Positions 36,254 through 48,073 of a DNA stretch of 64,000 bases are shown one piece after another. The notes under the pieces were generated by a model. That model saw only the letters and a list, made by a program, of their open reading frames with translations, ran no database searches and was not told the origin of the DNA. Each line of letters opens with the position of its first letter. Within the stretch, counting starts at the first letter, position 1. The stretch lies in the NCBI GenBank assembly GCA_020747065.1, contig JAGMVK010000007.1, positions 124,001 through 188,000 on the forward strand. Reading direction: 5' to 3'. This DNA is from Cadophora sp. MPI-SDFR-AT-0126. Lineage: Eukaryota > Ascomycota > Leotiomycetes > Helotiales > Ploettnerulaceae. The translations under genes were made by a program, and so were the position numbers.

Positions 36254-36670
36254 ATGAATACCGCTCTTCAAACCTTGCAAGCAGCTCTCGCTCTCCCATG
36301 GACCGACATCACTTTCATTGCCGGCCTCATACTCCTCTACTCCCGCGTTATGTACTGGATGGAACGAGATGATGAGTTCCTTTACATTGAGGAGATTCTT
36401 GCTCACGTCTACCTGGTTTTCTTGGTTCTTTTCTGTGGCTTTGCTTGGCTCTCGCGTAGTGATTTGGCCGACATGCAGCTGGATTTTGCGCCTTGGATCA
36501 AATATGGAACGCTTGTGATGCCGGCAATGGCCTACGAGATTGTGACTAAGTGGGCTATCTTGGGCCGTGTGACTCGTCCTGGGGAGATGAATGACCCTTT
36601 CAAGGTGCAGTATGCCGTCTCAATCATTTTCGTCGTGTTTTGCTGGACATATCTCTCGAACATCGAATGA
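36254..36670 (+). CDS. Hypothetical membrane protein, three predicted helices
   Basis: 138 residues in one exon from an ATG with an AAATGA context. Seen: three hydrophobic segments, about residues 17-33 (DITFIAGLILLYSRVMYW), 46-66 (ILAHVYLVFLVLFCGFAWLS) and 118-135 (YAVSIIFVVFCWTYLS), with acidic or mixed loops. No signal peptide cleavage site or known motif. Divergent from the histidine phosphatase (472 bp between starts). Not recognised. Confidence 0.65.
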   Translation: MNTALQTLQAALALPWTDITFIAGLILLYSRVMYWMERDDEFLYIEEILAHVYLVFLVLFCGFAWLSRSDLADMQLDFAPWIKYGTLVMPAMAYEIVTKWAILGRVTRPGEMNDPFKVQYAVSIIFVVFCWTYLSNIE

Positions 36671-38521
36671 AGCGAAACTTCTACCCATTCGAGATTGGGC
36701 AAACGACAGCGCAATACATTATGGGAAGTTTAATAGTGTCCTCGCAGACATCTCACCAAGTATGGTATGTAAGGTCTAGCTCAAATAGGACCCTTCGTGC
36801 TCCGGATGATTTCGCGACTTTGAACATCGCTGGATGGAAGATGGAACTTAGCTACACCAGGCTAGGACCCATGGCTTTCTTCGAATCGGTTTGTCTACGG
36901 ACTCATACAGACTCATACATTTCCCTCTCGTTGAAGTACCTCGATGGGCATGTCAATCAGTATTCTGTGGCGTTGAAATCCAGTGTAACATTCACCCTTT
37001 CAGCTTGGTGGCGATCGAAGAATTCTCGGGAAGAATCCGTGCAGTCCATTCCTGTTCTCTTCAACTAGACATTGGATCCTTAAGTCTTCTACTGGCGGCT
37101 TCTTTGTTGGATGTGCGCTTGGTACTCTCAGCGGTTCCACTTTTTGACACTGTTTACTTTTCTCCGGCGGGACCTTGTCTGGGCATATCCCGATTTCATC
37201 GAGATGCAAGAGTAGTATTTGTGTTTGGGTTTCCATATTCAACCTTCACTGGGCTCAATTCGACATCTTGGAAGTCGAGGAACACATCATCATAGGTCAA
37301 TCCCAAGTCGTTCAGCGTATCGTCGTGCAAATACCCTTCGTATGCCTTACTCGTCCTGTGAATTGGTTCTGTACACTTGGGGTATGTGCCTATTCATGTG
37401 TTGTTGTGTTGTCAGTTGTTACTTCTGCTGGTCGAGCGCTGAGTCCCAGCTTGCTGTGGTATGGCACTCGTGCCCGTTCGAAGACGGAGTGATAGTCTCT
37501 TGCGTTCCTCAGCATCCAGTGATGCTTATATCTTATTGTAAATCATTAATGTGCGACACGAGGGCGAAGATACTAATTCTGGTAGCAACTTATGTCTTTG
37601 AACTTCGACGCGATCGCACTGCTCGATTGCTCCAAGTTGTGCGCTTTGTTTTCTGTAACCGGATTTTATCAGTGTGGAGGTTCATATATACACGCCTGTG
37701 TTGTATCTCCTTGACCGTTAGCTGTTGTCGTTGCTGAATTGGTGTCAATTGCTCCCAGGTTGTCATATTTCTTTGCCTGCCCTTGCTCTCCAAAACGCGT
37801 CTCTAAACTTTGGCATCGATGTTACCTCTGGGATCCTGCTTAGAAAGTCCCCCAAAGACTCGATTACATTGTGTTCTGGCATTGAGCTTGACACTTCTTG
37901 CGAATGGTGGGCTTCGCTAGACGTGCCTACTTCAACAATCTCGCCAACTTCCACCACCTTCAACCACAACACCACGCAAACCACTTTCTGCAACAGAACA
38001 ACTACGCTTTACCACACTCCAGTACTCTGTTGCATAATCATCAAGAGGGGTCAAAGTATCATTGCCCAGGATTTTAAGTCCCGATTCGCAAGTAAGTTGG
38101 TTTACTCACTCACTTTGCTGTCATGGCCATTGCTTTGGACTCAGAAGCTCAGGAACTTCGCCTCGCTTGAGCAGTCCCTCTCCAAGCCGCTCACATTCCA
38201 TGCATCGCCTCCACTTCATCTTCAGACCCGATTCATGTTCATCCCCTCACTTCCTTCTCGCCTCATCAGATCCACCCTTTCACTATCCAGCGCATGGGAC
38301 CATCATCGTATCCTATTTCACTTCACCAAACTTGGCCATACTACGAAGGGGCTGCGATCATGACAATGTCTTTGCCTTCAGCCATTACTCTCTTCCGCAT
38401 CGCCACTCCTCATCATTCACAACTGAAATGTGTCTACCCAACCTTCACATACGTTAATGTGTACTGACTTCCAAGGCTCATCTATATCAATATTCAATAC
38501 ACAGACAAAGACATATTCACC
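36671..38521. other. 1.85 kb without a supportable gene
   Basis: Several frames of 100-210 codons exist on the plus strand (for example 37219-37737 and 37725-38363), but they lack domain signal and read like chance Cys/Ser/Phe-rich translations of T-rich sequence. The last 600 bp are C/T-rich, suggesting a long leader for the zinc-cluster gene. A long 5' UTR of that gene is the simplest reading. Confidence 0.5.
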
Positions 38522-41500
38522 ATGTCAGAAGCCCTCGTTACACCAAAGACTCAGCCGGTCCCTCCTCCAGCTGATGGCAGCGAGGATGAAGCAAACGGCG
38601 ATCAACAGCCAATGATTTTCAATTTCGATGGCCCGCAATCAAATGAAGAAGTCCGAGACCAAGCCCTTCTAGAATCAGCATCCTTCAATGGAAGATCTCA
38701 ATCCACCGAGTCATCACAAAGTGGAGCTATTGCACAACCAATCTCCTTCAACTTCGGTCCTCAGCCAGTCGAAGCACAAGAAGCGGTGTTTAACGCTGCA
38801 TTATCAACAGGGTTGAGGGGGTCTCAGATGCCGGCTGGAGCTCGCGAGCTAGCTGCAGCTATTAATAACAGAAGACGTGCAGCCACTAACAGAGCGTTCC
38901 GTGGAGTTGCCACTGCATATATTGATGAGGATGAAAGCGGTACTTACGACCCCAAGCGAGCACGCAAAACTCCGCCATCCCCGTCGCGGCCAGCAAAACG
39001 AGTCAAGACTTCCAATGCCGTCAACAAGGATGGAACTCTCGTTTCTAAAAAGCCCACAAAGCAGATTGGTTTCCGATATGAAATGCTCGTGAAGTTGAAG
39101 TTTCACAGCAAAAAGGCTCTGGACTATCTTCGCGCTCTTCCGGTTGGTCCATATGGCTCACAATCTAGCAATGCTGATGAAGAGCTTGACTTCGATGATG
39201 ATTCAGGGTATGGTGGTTCATACAAAAGAAAAAGGGAAGCCAAACAACCAAGAAGACTTGGCGCCGCGATCACAAGGTGCGTGATACCTCTTGATCCACT
39301 GCAGATTTGCTAACTTCTTAGGTCCGATGGTCTCACAATTGATGACCTTAGCGAGGGCCATCCTCAACGTCGGGGATGCAGATGTTGCTTCAACCAAGGC
39401 AGCAATGAGTGCACCCTAATCGAGCAGCCAGATGAGTATCCATGCGAAGCATGTGATGATGCCGAAACTGACTGTGTCCTCATCATCCCTCCCAAGTTCA
39501 AGAAGGCTTGCCTACGATGCAAAGGCAAGCGACGAAACTGCTCCTACTCTCTCGATGGTGGTAAGGGTGTCGATGCATGTGATGCCTGCGAAGAAGAAGG
39601 CATCACTTGCTGTGCTGAACCCCTCACAGATTCTAGGGTGGTCAGAAGATTCGCAAATCTCCCAGCTCGCGTTAAATTCAAACCCAATCTGGCTGCATCA
39701 GAGCCAGTCAGAGAACGTATGTACGTATCCTGCAACCAATGCCGCAGCACAGGTAAACGGTGCACCATTAGAGGAAAAGCCGACCTAGGACCCTGCTCCA
39801 ACTGTCGTAAAGCCGGCCAGACTTGCAAGTTCGTCCATCCACTTACTCGAACTCCGCAACTCCCAGCGTCCTCCTATAAAACCAAGAAATTGTCCATCTC
39901 GTCAACACACTGCGCCAAATCCGACTCATCGACACCACCCCGCGACCGCATGGGCACAGCACACTCACCAAATACCCTAACAGCAACAATTTACTCGGAG
40001 CTCGAGAAGAAGAACACTCGCAAGGCAGAAAGACTGTTCGCCAAAGGCAAGATTCTCTCACCTTCCCACCCACTCTACCAATCCCTCTTCGAGCCCCGGA
40101 ACTCCAAGCTCTCTTCCAGATCCTCCAAGACCTTCCCCAAGGCCTCGCCAAAGCTAATCGGTCGTACTCTAGGCACAACACACATCCACATCACCACCTC
40201 CTTTTGCCACCCCATAACATTCAACTACGTGCCCGACCCACTTCTCAAAAATCCCTGCTCCTGGTGCGACAACCCGTTCTACGGCCTTTGGGGTCTGGCA
40301 TCTACTTCCGGCCCCCGCAAAGTCGAAGGTTTCTATTACCCGAATGGAGGTGGCTTCGAGGAAGTCTTTGGGGGCTTCTCGGAGCTGGGGTATAGTAGGA
40401 GCGTGATGTGCATTGCGTGCACGTATGCTAGAGTCCGAATCACGCAGTGTCCTGCTCATCGACTTCGTGCTCTGGATGTCAAGATGGGCGAATTTGATCT
40501 CGATGTGCTGAGTGAGGAGAAGTGGGGTAAAACGGTCAAGGCGTATCAGGACGGTGATATGAAGGGTGCGGAACTTGTTAGGAAGGCGAAATGGTGTAGT
40601 GTATGTCCAGCGGCGGCAGCGCTGAAGTGTTGCTCCCCGCAGCTCTTCGATGAGAATGGCGAGCCGGCCTCTGCTCAGCAGCACGCGCATGGTGGTGGAT
40701 GCGAAGGCTGCGGTTTGCTGCTCTGCCAAGATTGTGCTGAGCTGTTGGGGAAACTGATCAGAGGCGGTGCGAGGACGGGAGGTAGACAGCTCGATTCGAT
40801 GGTCTCGGAAGTCAAGAGGAATAGATGGCGCTTTACGGAGGGGGTCAGGGCGGATGCTGAGTTCCTAACTTCGGGCGGGGACTTATTGAGGAGCATTGGG
40901 GAGGGGCTGGGGGCTAGTGAAGGGAAGAGGGATGAGGAGCGGGAGTTGAAAGTGTCGAATGTCAAGGGTGAGGGAGCGTGGATTGCTGGTGCTGGCTCTG
41001 GTGGAGTTGAAGGAGAGAGGAAGAGAGATCGAGATTGTTGGATGAGAGGGGAAGGGAACGGGACGGACGTTCGTGGTGATGAGATGAGTAGAGCGATCAA
41101 GGCAAAAAAGACGGTGGGTGAGAATGGAATGCGTGGTGGAAGGGAGTTGATGAACGGAAGTACGGGTACTTCAATGAGACCATCATCCTCGACGACTTCG
41201 TCAAGCAGCACTTCGTTCAACACGAACATCAAAAACGAGCGCAGACCTAGCAACACAAATCATTCCAGCCAAAACTACCAGAACCATCCATCAAGGGCCC
41301 GAGGAGACACCATCTCCATGCCCCCACCCATATGTCGAAGCTCCCACAGCTCCTCTACCAGCCTGAACCCCTGGCCATCTACTTCGCACAATCACTCGTC
41401 TTCTCAGAGAGGTATCAACAACACTAGAGGAACCGCGGCATCGTATACTGGCACTTCGAATGGGTACGCTTATGGAACTGGGCAGAAGGGCATCAAGCGA

Positions 41501-41617
41501 GAGAGAGACACGAGAGGTGAGATCATGTTTGGTGGGTTCTTGAAGGAGAGGAAGGAGGATGTCGAGAAGGCTTTTCGAGGACAGGTGGGAGTTATTGATT
41601 TGACTGACGATGATTGA
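38522..41617 (+). CDS. Nuclear-type protein with three tandem Zn2Cys6-like clusters and a C-terminal SIM-like motif
   Basis: Exons 38522-39276 and 39322-41617 (45-nt intron with GTGCGT donor and CTAAC branch site) encode 1016 residues. N-terminal 250 residues: acidic and Ser/Gln-rich with two related FNF motifs (MIFNFDGPQ, ISFNFGPQP) and basic KRKREAKQPRR. Then three cysteine clusters: C271-X2-C274-X7-C282-X10-C293-X2-C296-X6-C303; C315-X2-C318-X6-C325-X12-C338-X2-C341-X6-C348; C389-X2-C392-X6-C399-X10-C410-X2-C413-X6-C420. The last two fit the Zn2Cys6 rule exactly. A further Cys-rich region (about residues 565-730, CSWC, CIAC, CSVC, CEGC, CQDC) could be a cross-brace zinc domain. The tail is polar and disordered and ends VIDLTDDD, a textbook SUMO-interaction-type sequence. 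Function unknown; a chromatin or transcription role is inferred. Confidence 0.85.
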
Positions 41618-42558
41618 GACACCTAACTTTCGTTACTCGAGTCCCATCCATTCCCCTTCAGCTCCGAGCGACGCGGTGGTTCAGTGTTGATTGTATGTAT
41701 TGTAACGGCCATGAAGCAGATTTCAAACCATCTCAACAGCAAGGCAAGGGGATCTGAATCCAGAAGGAAGGGGAGAAGCTGGCCTTGCTGGGTCATATTA
41801 GCGAATTTAATTGCTTAAATTGGCGAATTATATCAGGGGGCAAAATAACTAATGGCAATAAGTAGCATGAACTCAATTCAAAATGCCACATTTCTTTGTC
41901 GAAATAACCGTGTTATGAGGGGTCAGATGGAATGAGTCTACCTGAAGTTTCAGCCCCGCCTTGTTTCTACTCGGACCGAGGCACCTTGCTTTGGCTGCGT
42001 TTGAATAGGAAGAGCTGTGGAAGATGACAAGGTATTGTACTTCATTTCATGGCATTTCATATCCAGCCAGGATCTAATCGCCCTAGCCATCCGGTCCAGT
42101 CTAGTATGCACAATCCATCCATCCATCCATCCATCCTAGGCATCCCCAGGCATTCTTGGCCATTAAGCCATACCGTGCAAGCACATTCGTGTCATAAACC
42201 TAACCAGACCCAAACCAAACGCCGTTCCAAACAACCTCTCGCTATGCAACTCAACTCGGTGCCTGCCTGCCAACCATGTATGTTTATGCATCGATTCTCA
42301 TTTCCCGATGTCCGTAACAGCAACAAGAAGGCCCAGCCATCCTGCGGTCTATATGAAGCAGTCATGTGCGTCGAGGAATTTTGAATAATCCCACTGGAAA
42401 TCGAACGCTGAAAAAGAATGCAAACTCAGACCGACTCGTATGTCCAGGTAGATGTACAAAATCTCGACAGTGCGGTACTTTATGAGCAACACCGTCAATA
42501 TAAAGGGCGAGTCCGGATCCGGCTCGAGGCAAAGACTAGTAAGGCAAATAGCTCCAGC
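41618..42558. other. Intergenic between convergent genes, with ATCC microsatellite
   Basis: Holds both 3' ends. 41800-41860 is AT-rich (AATTTAATTGCTTAAATTGG). A six-copy ATCC tract lies at 42113-42136. No gene seen. Confidence 0.6.
42113..42136. repeat. Microsatellite (ATCC)6
   Basis: Six uninterrupted ATCC units; further single CCAT/ATCC units flank it. Confidence 0.9.
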
Positions 42559-44308
42559 TCACTTATCCAAACTCGTCGTATCCTCCAATGGATCCTCATG
42601 CTTCGCCACACTGCCCTTCCCACGCCACGTACTGACGGCGGGTATTGCAGCCTTGTAAACCTGCCTATCGGTCCCATAAGCCCTAGGCGTGAGCTTGATG
42701 AGCGTGTGCAGAGGGACATTCAGCCACGGAGACTTTTCCTGGTCTTCATTCATGAAGTAGGCATAGATGCAGCGGAGGATGGCTTGGTGTGTGACGATGA
42801 GGATATTTTCGCTACGCTCGAGTTCCATGATGATGGGTTCAAGGCGGATCACTACGTCGCGGTAGCTGGGAGATGTTAGTCTTGGCTTAGGAGTGGGGGT
42901 CGGGGACAGGAAAGGGGAAGGGAAATGTGGGGGTGCGGGGGACGAGACGTACGATTCTCCACCGCGGTAGCGGTAGTTGTATTTATCTTGATCTCTGGCT
43001 TCGAAGTCTTCTGGGTATTCCTCCTTAATCTCCGCGTAGGTCATGTTATCGCAGACGCCGGAGTCAAGTTCGTCGAGGGCTTTCCATTGTAATTGGTTCC
43101 ATTCCTGGGGGAGATGTCGAGCTGTGGCGATTGTCCGTTGAAGCGTTGATGTCCAGACTGTGAGGGGGTGGTCATTTCCCTGGTGGTGTTAGCTTTGTAT
43201 TTGGACTGAAAAAATGGGACTTACCTCGAAAGATTCCTTGACCAGGTCAGGGAGTTTCCGGGCATATGCTTCTCCACGTTCCGAAAGCTGTGCATCACCG
43301 CCGATTTTGCCATAGACGTTCCACATAGATTCTCCATGCTAAAAAGAAAATTCAGCAAGGTCCTTCGAACTTATTTAAGGAGCTTGACTTACGCGTGACA
43401 ACCAGATAGATCTCTGCTTGATATGTAAGTTCATCAAGTAATATACCACCCTACTCTGGAGATAATCCTGAATAGCGTTGATAATGACTCTCTTCCCCAC
43501 ATTCATAATCTTGAGATATGTCAAATCGCTCTCTTCCTCATCAATCGTCTCATACACCTTCTCGTAGTTTCGAATCCTATTCCGAAAATCTTGTGCTGCT
43601 TCCTCTGGATCCTGGCCAACGTAGTCGGGTGATGTAGTCTTGACCTCCAGAATATTGCTCATGATCAACTCCTCATCATCGCATTTGCTCTCAACGAATA
43701 ATGTCTCCACACCTTCCTTGTCACAGCGATCCTTGATCCAACGACGGCGTTTCTTCGTGCTGTTTGTGGCATCTAGAATGGCGATTATGCCTCCGTCCTT
43801 GAACCATTTCAACATATCTGTGACAGCTGCTTCGGCTGCTGCGCGACGCATGCGTTCGCCCTCGAGGTTGTTGACGTCGAAGAAGTCGGCGGAGGGTTGG
43901 GCGGCATCTTTACGGCGATAATTGCCTACGTTGAAGACACGAGCGTCGATTGAGAGCCATCTGAGGTAGCGTTGAGCTGGGACGGTTAGCTTTTGTTCGA
44001 AAGGGAGGAAAATTTGTGCAATTGGAGGAGGAGCTATGCCATTGGCATTGAGGCATCTGCGAACAGAGTAGCAGCTCTATTGTTGGAGGTAGAGCTCCAT
44101 CAGAAGCGTAAAATTCCAAGCTCTGCTCGCGAGCTCCACATCTGCTACTTGCAAGACATCTCTATGCACGAAATAGAAACAACCTACCCTTCTGTGCAAT
44201 CAAGCTCTTTCCTCTCGCCGGCAATCCCACCATCACAACACAAATCTGCGTATCCTCGACCTGAACACCGGTCCCATTAGTCTTCCTGCTTGGACGAGCT
44301 AGCTCCAT
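42559..44308 (-). CDS. 6-phosphofructo-2-kinase / fructose-2,6-bisphosphatase
   Basis: Bifunctional enzyme setting the level of fructose 2,6-bisphosphate, the activator of glycolysis and inhibitor of gluconeogenesis. Five exons (44308-44188, 43976-43393, 43338-43225, 43179-42953, 42865-42559; introns 211, 54, 45, 87 nt) give 450 residues, close to yeast Fbp26 (452). Kinase half: P-loop VVMVGLPARGKS, IAILDATNSTKKRRR, ETLFVESKCDDEELI, KIMNVGKRVI. Phosphatase half: LSRHGESMWN with catalytic His236, QLSERGEAYA, ELDSGVCDNMTYAEIKEEYP, and THQAILRCIYAYF. The catalytic His is present, unlike yeast Pfk26/Pfk27, so bisphosphatase activity is expected. All splice phases close correctly. Confidence 0.96.
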
Positions 44309-47300
44309 CTTTGCTGTTTTCTCTCAATCTGCGATATCCGACGAAATAGACAATCAAATATCGAACGAATTGACAAGTTTGCAGGGGAATTGAAGAGGTA
44401 GAAGGCGTTGTAGACGTGCTTTTGACGTGATCGCGTGAGGTTTGATCGGGGAACGGGAATTAACGGCTTTGCACCGGGTGACGCCGAAGCTTGTTTGCTT
44501 GTGAGCAAACCAAAGCAGTAGAGAACGTACGACGACAATCAGTCGATGGCGGGCTAGGGAGGATTGGGGGCAAAATATATCCTCATGTGATGATTGACGG
44601 GGAGGTGGAAGGATGAAGAGGTGAAGGGAGAGAGAGGAGCGAACGAGTCGGAAAGTGAAGGGAAGTGATGAGATGGGACTTTTTAGAGGTTGACAGGGGT
44701 TGGACAGACCCCTGTAATCCCTGCGAAGCTCCCAATTCTCTGCCGAGCTAACCCCGCACTCACTGAAGTGGACCGAGGGGAAGAGGAAAGAGGGAGGAGG
44801 GAGGAAAGAAGGTGGGATGGCATTATTTAAGATCAACTTTGGAGATATCTACTCAGATAACAACTTTAAAACCGATCCATCTCAATGCAATTCAGTTCAT
44901 TTCGGTTTACCAACAATTTCAAATCAGCCCAGACTAGACTCAATGAAAGATGCAAACATCAGCTGCATCCTAGATTTGCTGTCACCAGTGCATTGCACAC
45001 AAATGCATGCAGCTTCCCTTCCTAAGGGTCCACCAAGTCTTTTGTTCCGAGACATGTTCAGCCAGCCAGCCCTGTGAGGCTATCGTGACACTACACGCTA
45101 GCTGCAGTCGAACGAACAACAACTACGACACATGATATCGTGGTATCGTGGCACTGGCGAGGGAAAAGAGGCAGATTTGACGATGAATATCATGCGTGGA
45201 GATCAGAAGACTTGAAGAGAAGAGGTCACTATCGGAACGGAAAGGTTCTGTGGGCTTTGCTTTTTCCAACTCCTCTCTCCTCTTTTCGACAAACAGAAAG
45301 CTAATTCCGTCTGCAGGACTTGTCTTTCAGATTCCAGTCTTGAGGCATAGTCCTGTCATCAATTCCCATGGTCGGGTTTGTGATGTCAAGTCCCAATTAA
45401 AATAACCTAACCCCAAGGTCCATTTCGCCGAGGGTCGGCTCGGATCGACGGGTACAATTTTCAAGATAAAGATTCAGTCGGATCCATAATCCCACTTGGA
45501 AGCAAAACCCTCCTCTCACATATCCGGATCTAGGCCTAGATCTCGCTTTCCTTTTTCTTTTCCTCTTCCTCTTCAGCTTACGCATCGACTTTTCTTCCCT
45601 CACCGCTCCCAACAATGCATGAACTCATGCACGTGTTCGGCTGGCTTGGATGAGGTACACGATACCGCCGCAGATTTGGCAAGTGGATGATAAAGCAATA
45701 CGATGCACAAAATCCACAATGAAGAGCAGAGAAAGACATTGCAAAGAAAGGAAGTATAGGTACGCACATTTCCCATACTGTAAGTCATGCCCCTCTTTCT
45801 CCGAACGGCGGCATTGCCGTTTCCTCCTGCTGGAATTCCTGCCATTCTCTTCACTTCTCCTTCCACTTGCCGCAAATACGCCTGTCGTCTCTTCACCCGA
45901 TTATCCTATCGAGGAATCCAGGAACCAGGTAATCCGTAATATCGATATCTACCGCCAAACACAATTGGTGCAAGGACCCGAACGGACGGAAGAGCGATAC
46001 AGACGCGATAAGCAGGATGCCGTGTTCTCGTCACACCGCTTCTCTTCTCTTCTCTTCTCTTCACCAGACAGGAACTCGAAGGATCAGAATCAGGATCAGA
46101 AATGCCGGAGATATATGGATGGAGAGAAAGCAGTGAGATCAGAACAGAAGCCAAGCGGATATGTTCCGTGCTGAGACGAGAAACTGAAATCTGTCTCTGT
46201 TGGTGACGACTTGGCTTTGCCCCTCCTCGCCCAGAGACGCAATCGATTGCTTATCGGCGAGGATTGAATGGATGGACTGCTTTAAAGCGGCCTTGGAAAT
46301 GAGGGGTTGAGCGAGAATAAGTCCGCCGGCGATTACCCCCAGTCTGAGTAAGACCTCGTATCTTAGGAAACATCAGACTTGTGCTACAGTAAAGGGGGAT
46401 ACAGGAGAAAAGAAGGAATTCCTCTCTGATATTAAAGATTATGACATTGGGATATTAATTACACTCTCGGTGACATTCAACCCACGCATCCCACGCTCTT
46501 CCTGCACGATGCTTTTTCTGGCTGTGAGTGACTGTCGGGACATGCGGCCGCTTTGCCCGAGCTCGCTCCAGTCCAACATGAGAAGCGAGATTTATTCTTA
46601 GATTAGATCAGAACTTCAGACGTCACAACGTTCGACCCTCCCATTCCATCACACCAAACAACATCTCCACCCTTACTATCAACTCTCTGTCTCTGAATCA
46701 ATGCTGTTAAATGCACAGACATCACAATTGCCTTACCTGCAATCAAAATAATTCAAAACTCCATCAGATCCAACTCGACCTTTCCATCTACCTCCCTTAC
46801 CTTTCCCCTTTCCCCATCCACCTCCTTTTCCCGCCTTCCCCTCCCCTCTCTACACAAAGTCCACACTACTTTTTCGCTTCTCGCTTCCCGCTTCCCGATA
46901 AGAGCCTCAAGTCGAGCCTCAAACTCTGTTTGAGCATGAGGCTGAATCGTGTCACGTAGGTGGAGCCGTTTGGCTTGGCCTCGCTTGGCCTTGTTTGGAC
47001 GAGGAGTCTGAGAATCACCTTGGCTTGGCTTCGTTTGGTTTAAATCGTGATTCTGGTGTTGCTGTTGCTGCTTGCTATCTATCGCATTGCTTTACTTGAC
47101 CGAGCATGGATGAATGCTATTATGCTGAGTTGAGGCGTGGAGGTGGACGGCTAGTGTCTCCGCTTTTGTGATATGTTCTATGCCTGTTGCTCTCACTTGC
47201 CTGCCGCGACTTTGAGATTAGGTTTCTGGCTTGCTTGTTATGCTACAAGGCGTTGCGGCACGATTGGCATTTCATATTCGAGCTTCGGGACATTCAAGTG

Positions 47301-48073
47301 AACGTAATTAAGGCCAGCGCTCTACTAGGTTCACCAATATTGTACAGCACTTGCACTGCCCACCCGCCACCCAAAGAATTTTGCGTGAGCTTATCAAGGG
47401 GCTACGAATAGAACTTACACATTCAAAGATCGTTTATCTGAATAAGTCACCGAAGCTCCAGTCTATTCAAGGCATCATCGCAATGCATTTCATTGTCTCG
47501 TTATCGAAGTCTGATCTGAAAACTACAAGCCAAAAGAACCTCGAATGCGTCTCATAATCTACCCATTCTTCCATGGAAGACGAATTAGCGTCGGAGATGA
47601 TTTGTAGAGTCAAATATGCACCGATGCAATGCTTCAAGGACGCCATCAATATCCATCGAGTCGAACATACTTTTGCACGCCATTCGTATTCATCGAGGTG
47701 CAAGAAAAGCAGGAAGAAAATTTGTCGAAAAAATCATCCACCCATGCACCATTTTTGATATGACCACGTCAAGGAAGAAAAGTCGAAAAGTATCCATCAA
47801 ACTGTCATCGTGGAGAAACCTTGCATTCGTGTTGAGAGGAGGACCATTGTTGACTGACTCAAGTTGCCGAGGAAAGTGAGCTAAAAGCCTCGATGCCAAG
47901 TCTAAGTCGAAGAAAAAATGACGAAGATCTATCAGATACCAAAAAGGGAGTCAGAATCCGAAAGATGGTTGCAGAAACTTCTGCTATCCATGATCGAAAA
48001 ATCCAACACTGACGAAACGAATATGAAATATCCATCCACTAAGTTCAAGACGACCAAGTCAGCAACTAGAAGC
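44309..48073. other. 3.8 kb without a supportable gene
   Basis: No frame with domain signal on either strand. Features seen: GGAGG/GAGGA-rich sequence upstream of the PFK-2 gene (44560-44820), four TCTCT units at 46041-46060, a C/T-rich block at 46640-46880 and GCTTGGC(C)T repeats at 46960-47040 (CTTGGCCTCGCTTGGCCTTG). It may contain an unannotated RNA gene or decayed sequence; nothing supports a specific call. Confidence 0.45.
46041..46060. repeat. Short tandem repeat (TCTCT)4
   Basis: Four perfect five-base units followed by a partial unit. Confidence 0.8.

Noticed and set aside
37219..38363. Two long plus-strand frames (172 and 212 codons)
   Set aside because: Composition is typical of chance translation of T-rich sequence; no domain, no splice logic, and they lie in the likely long leader of the zinc-cluster gene.
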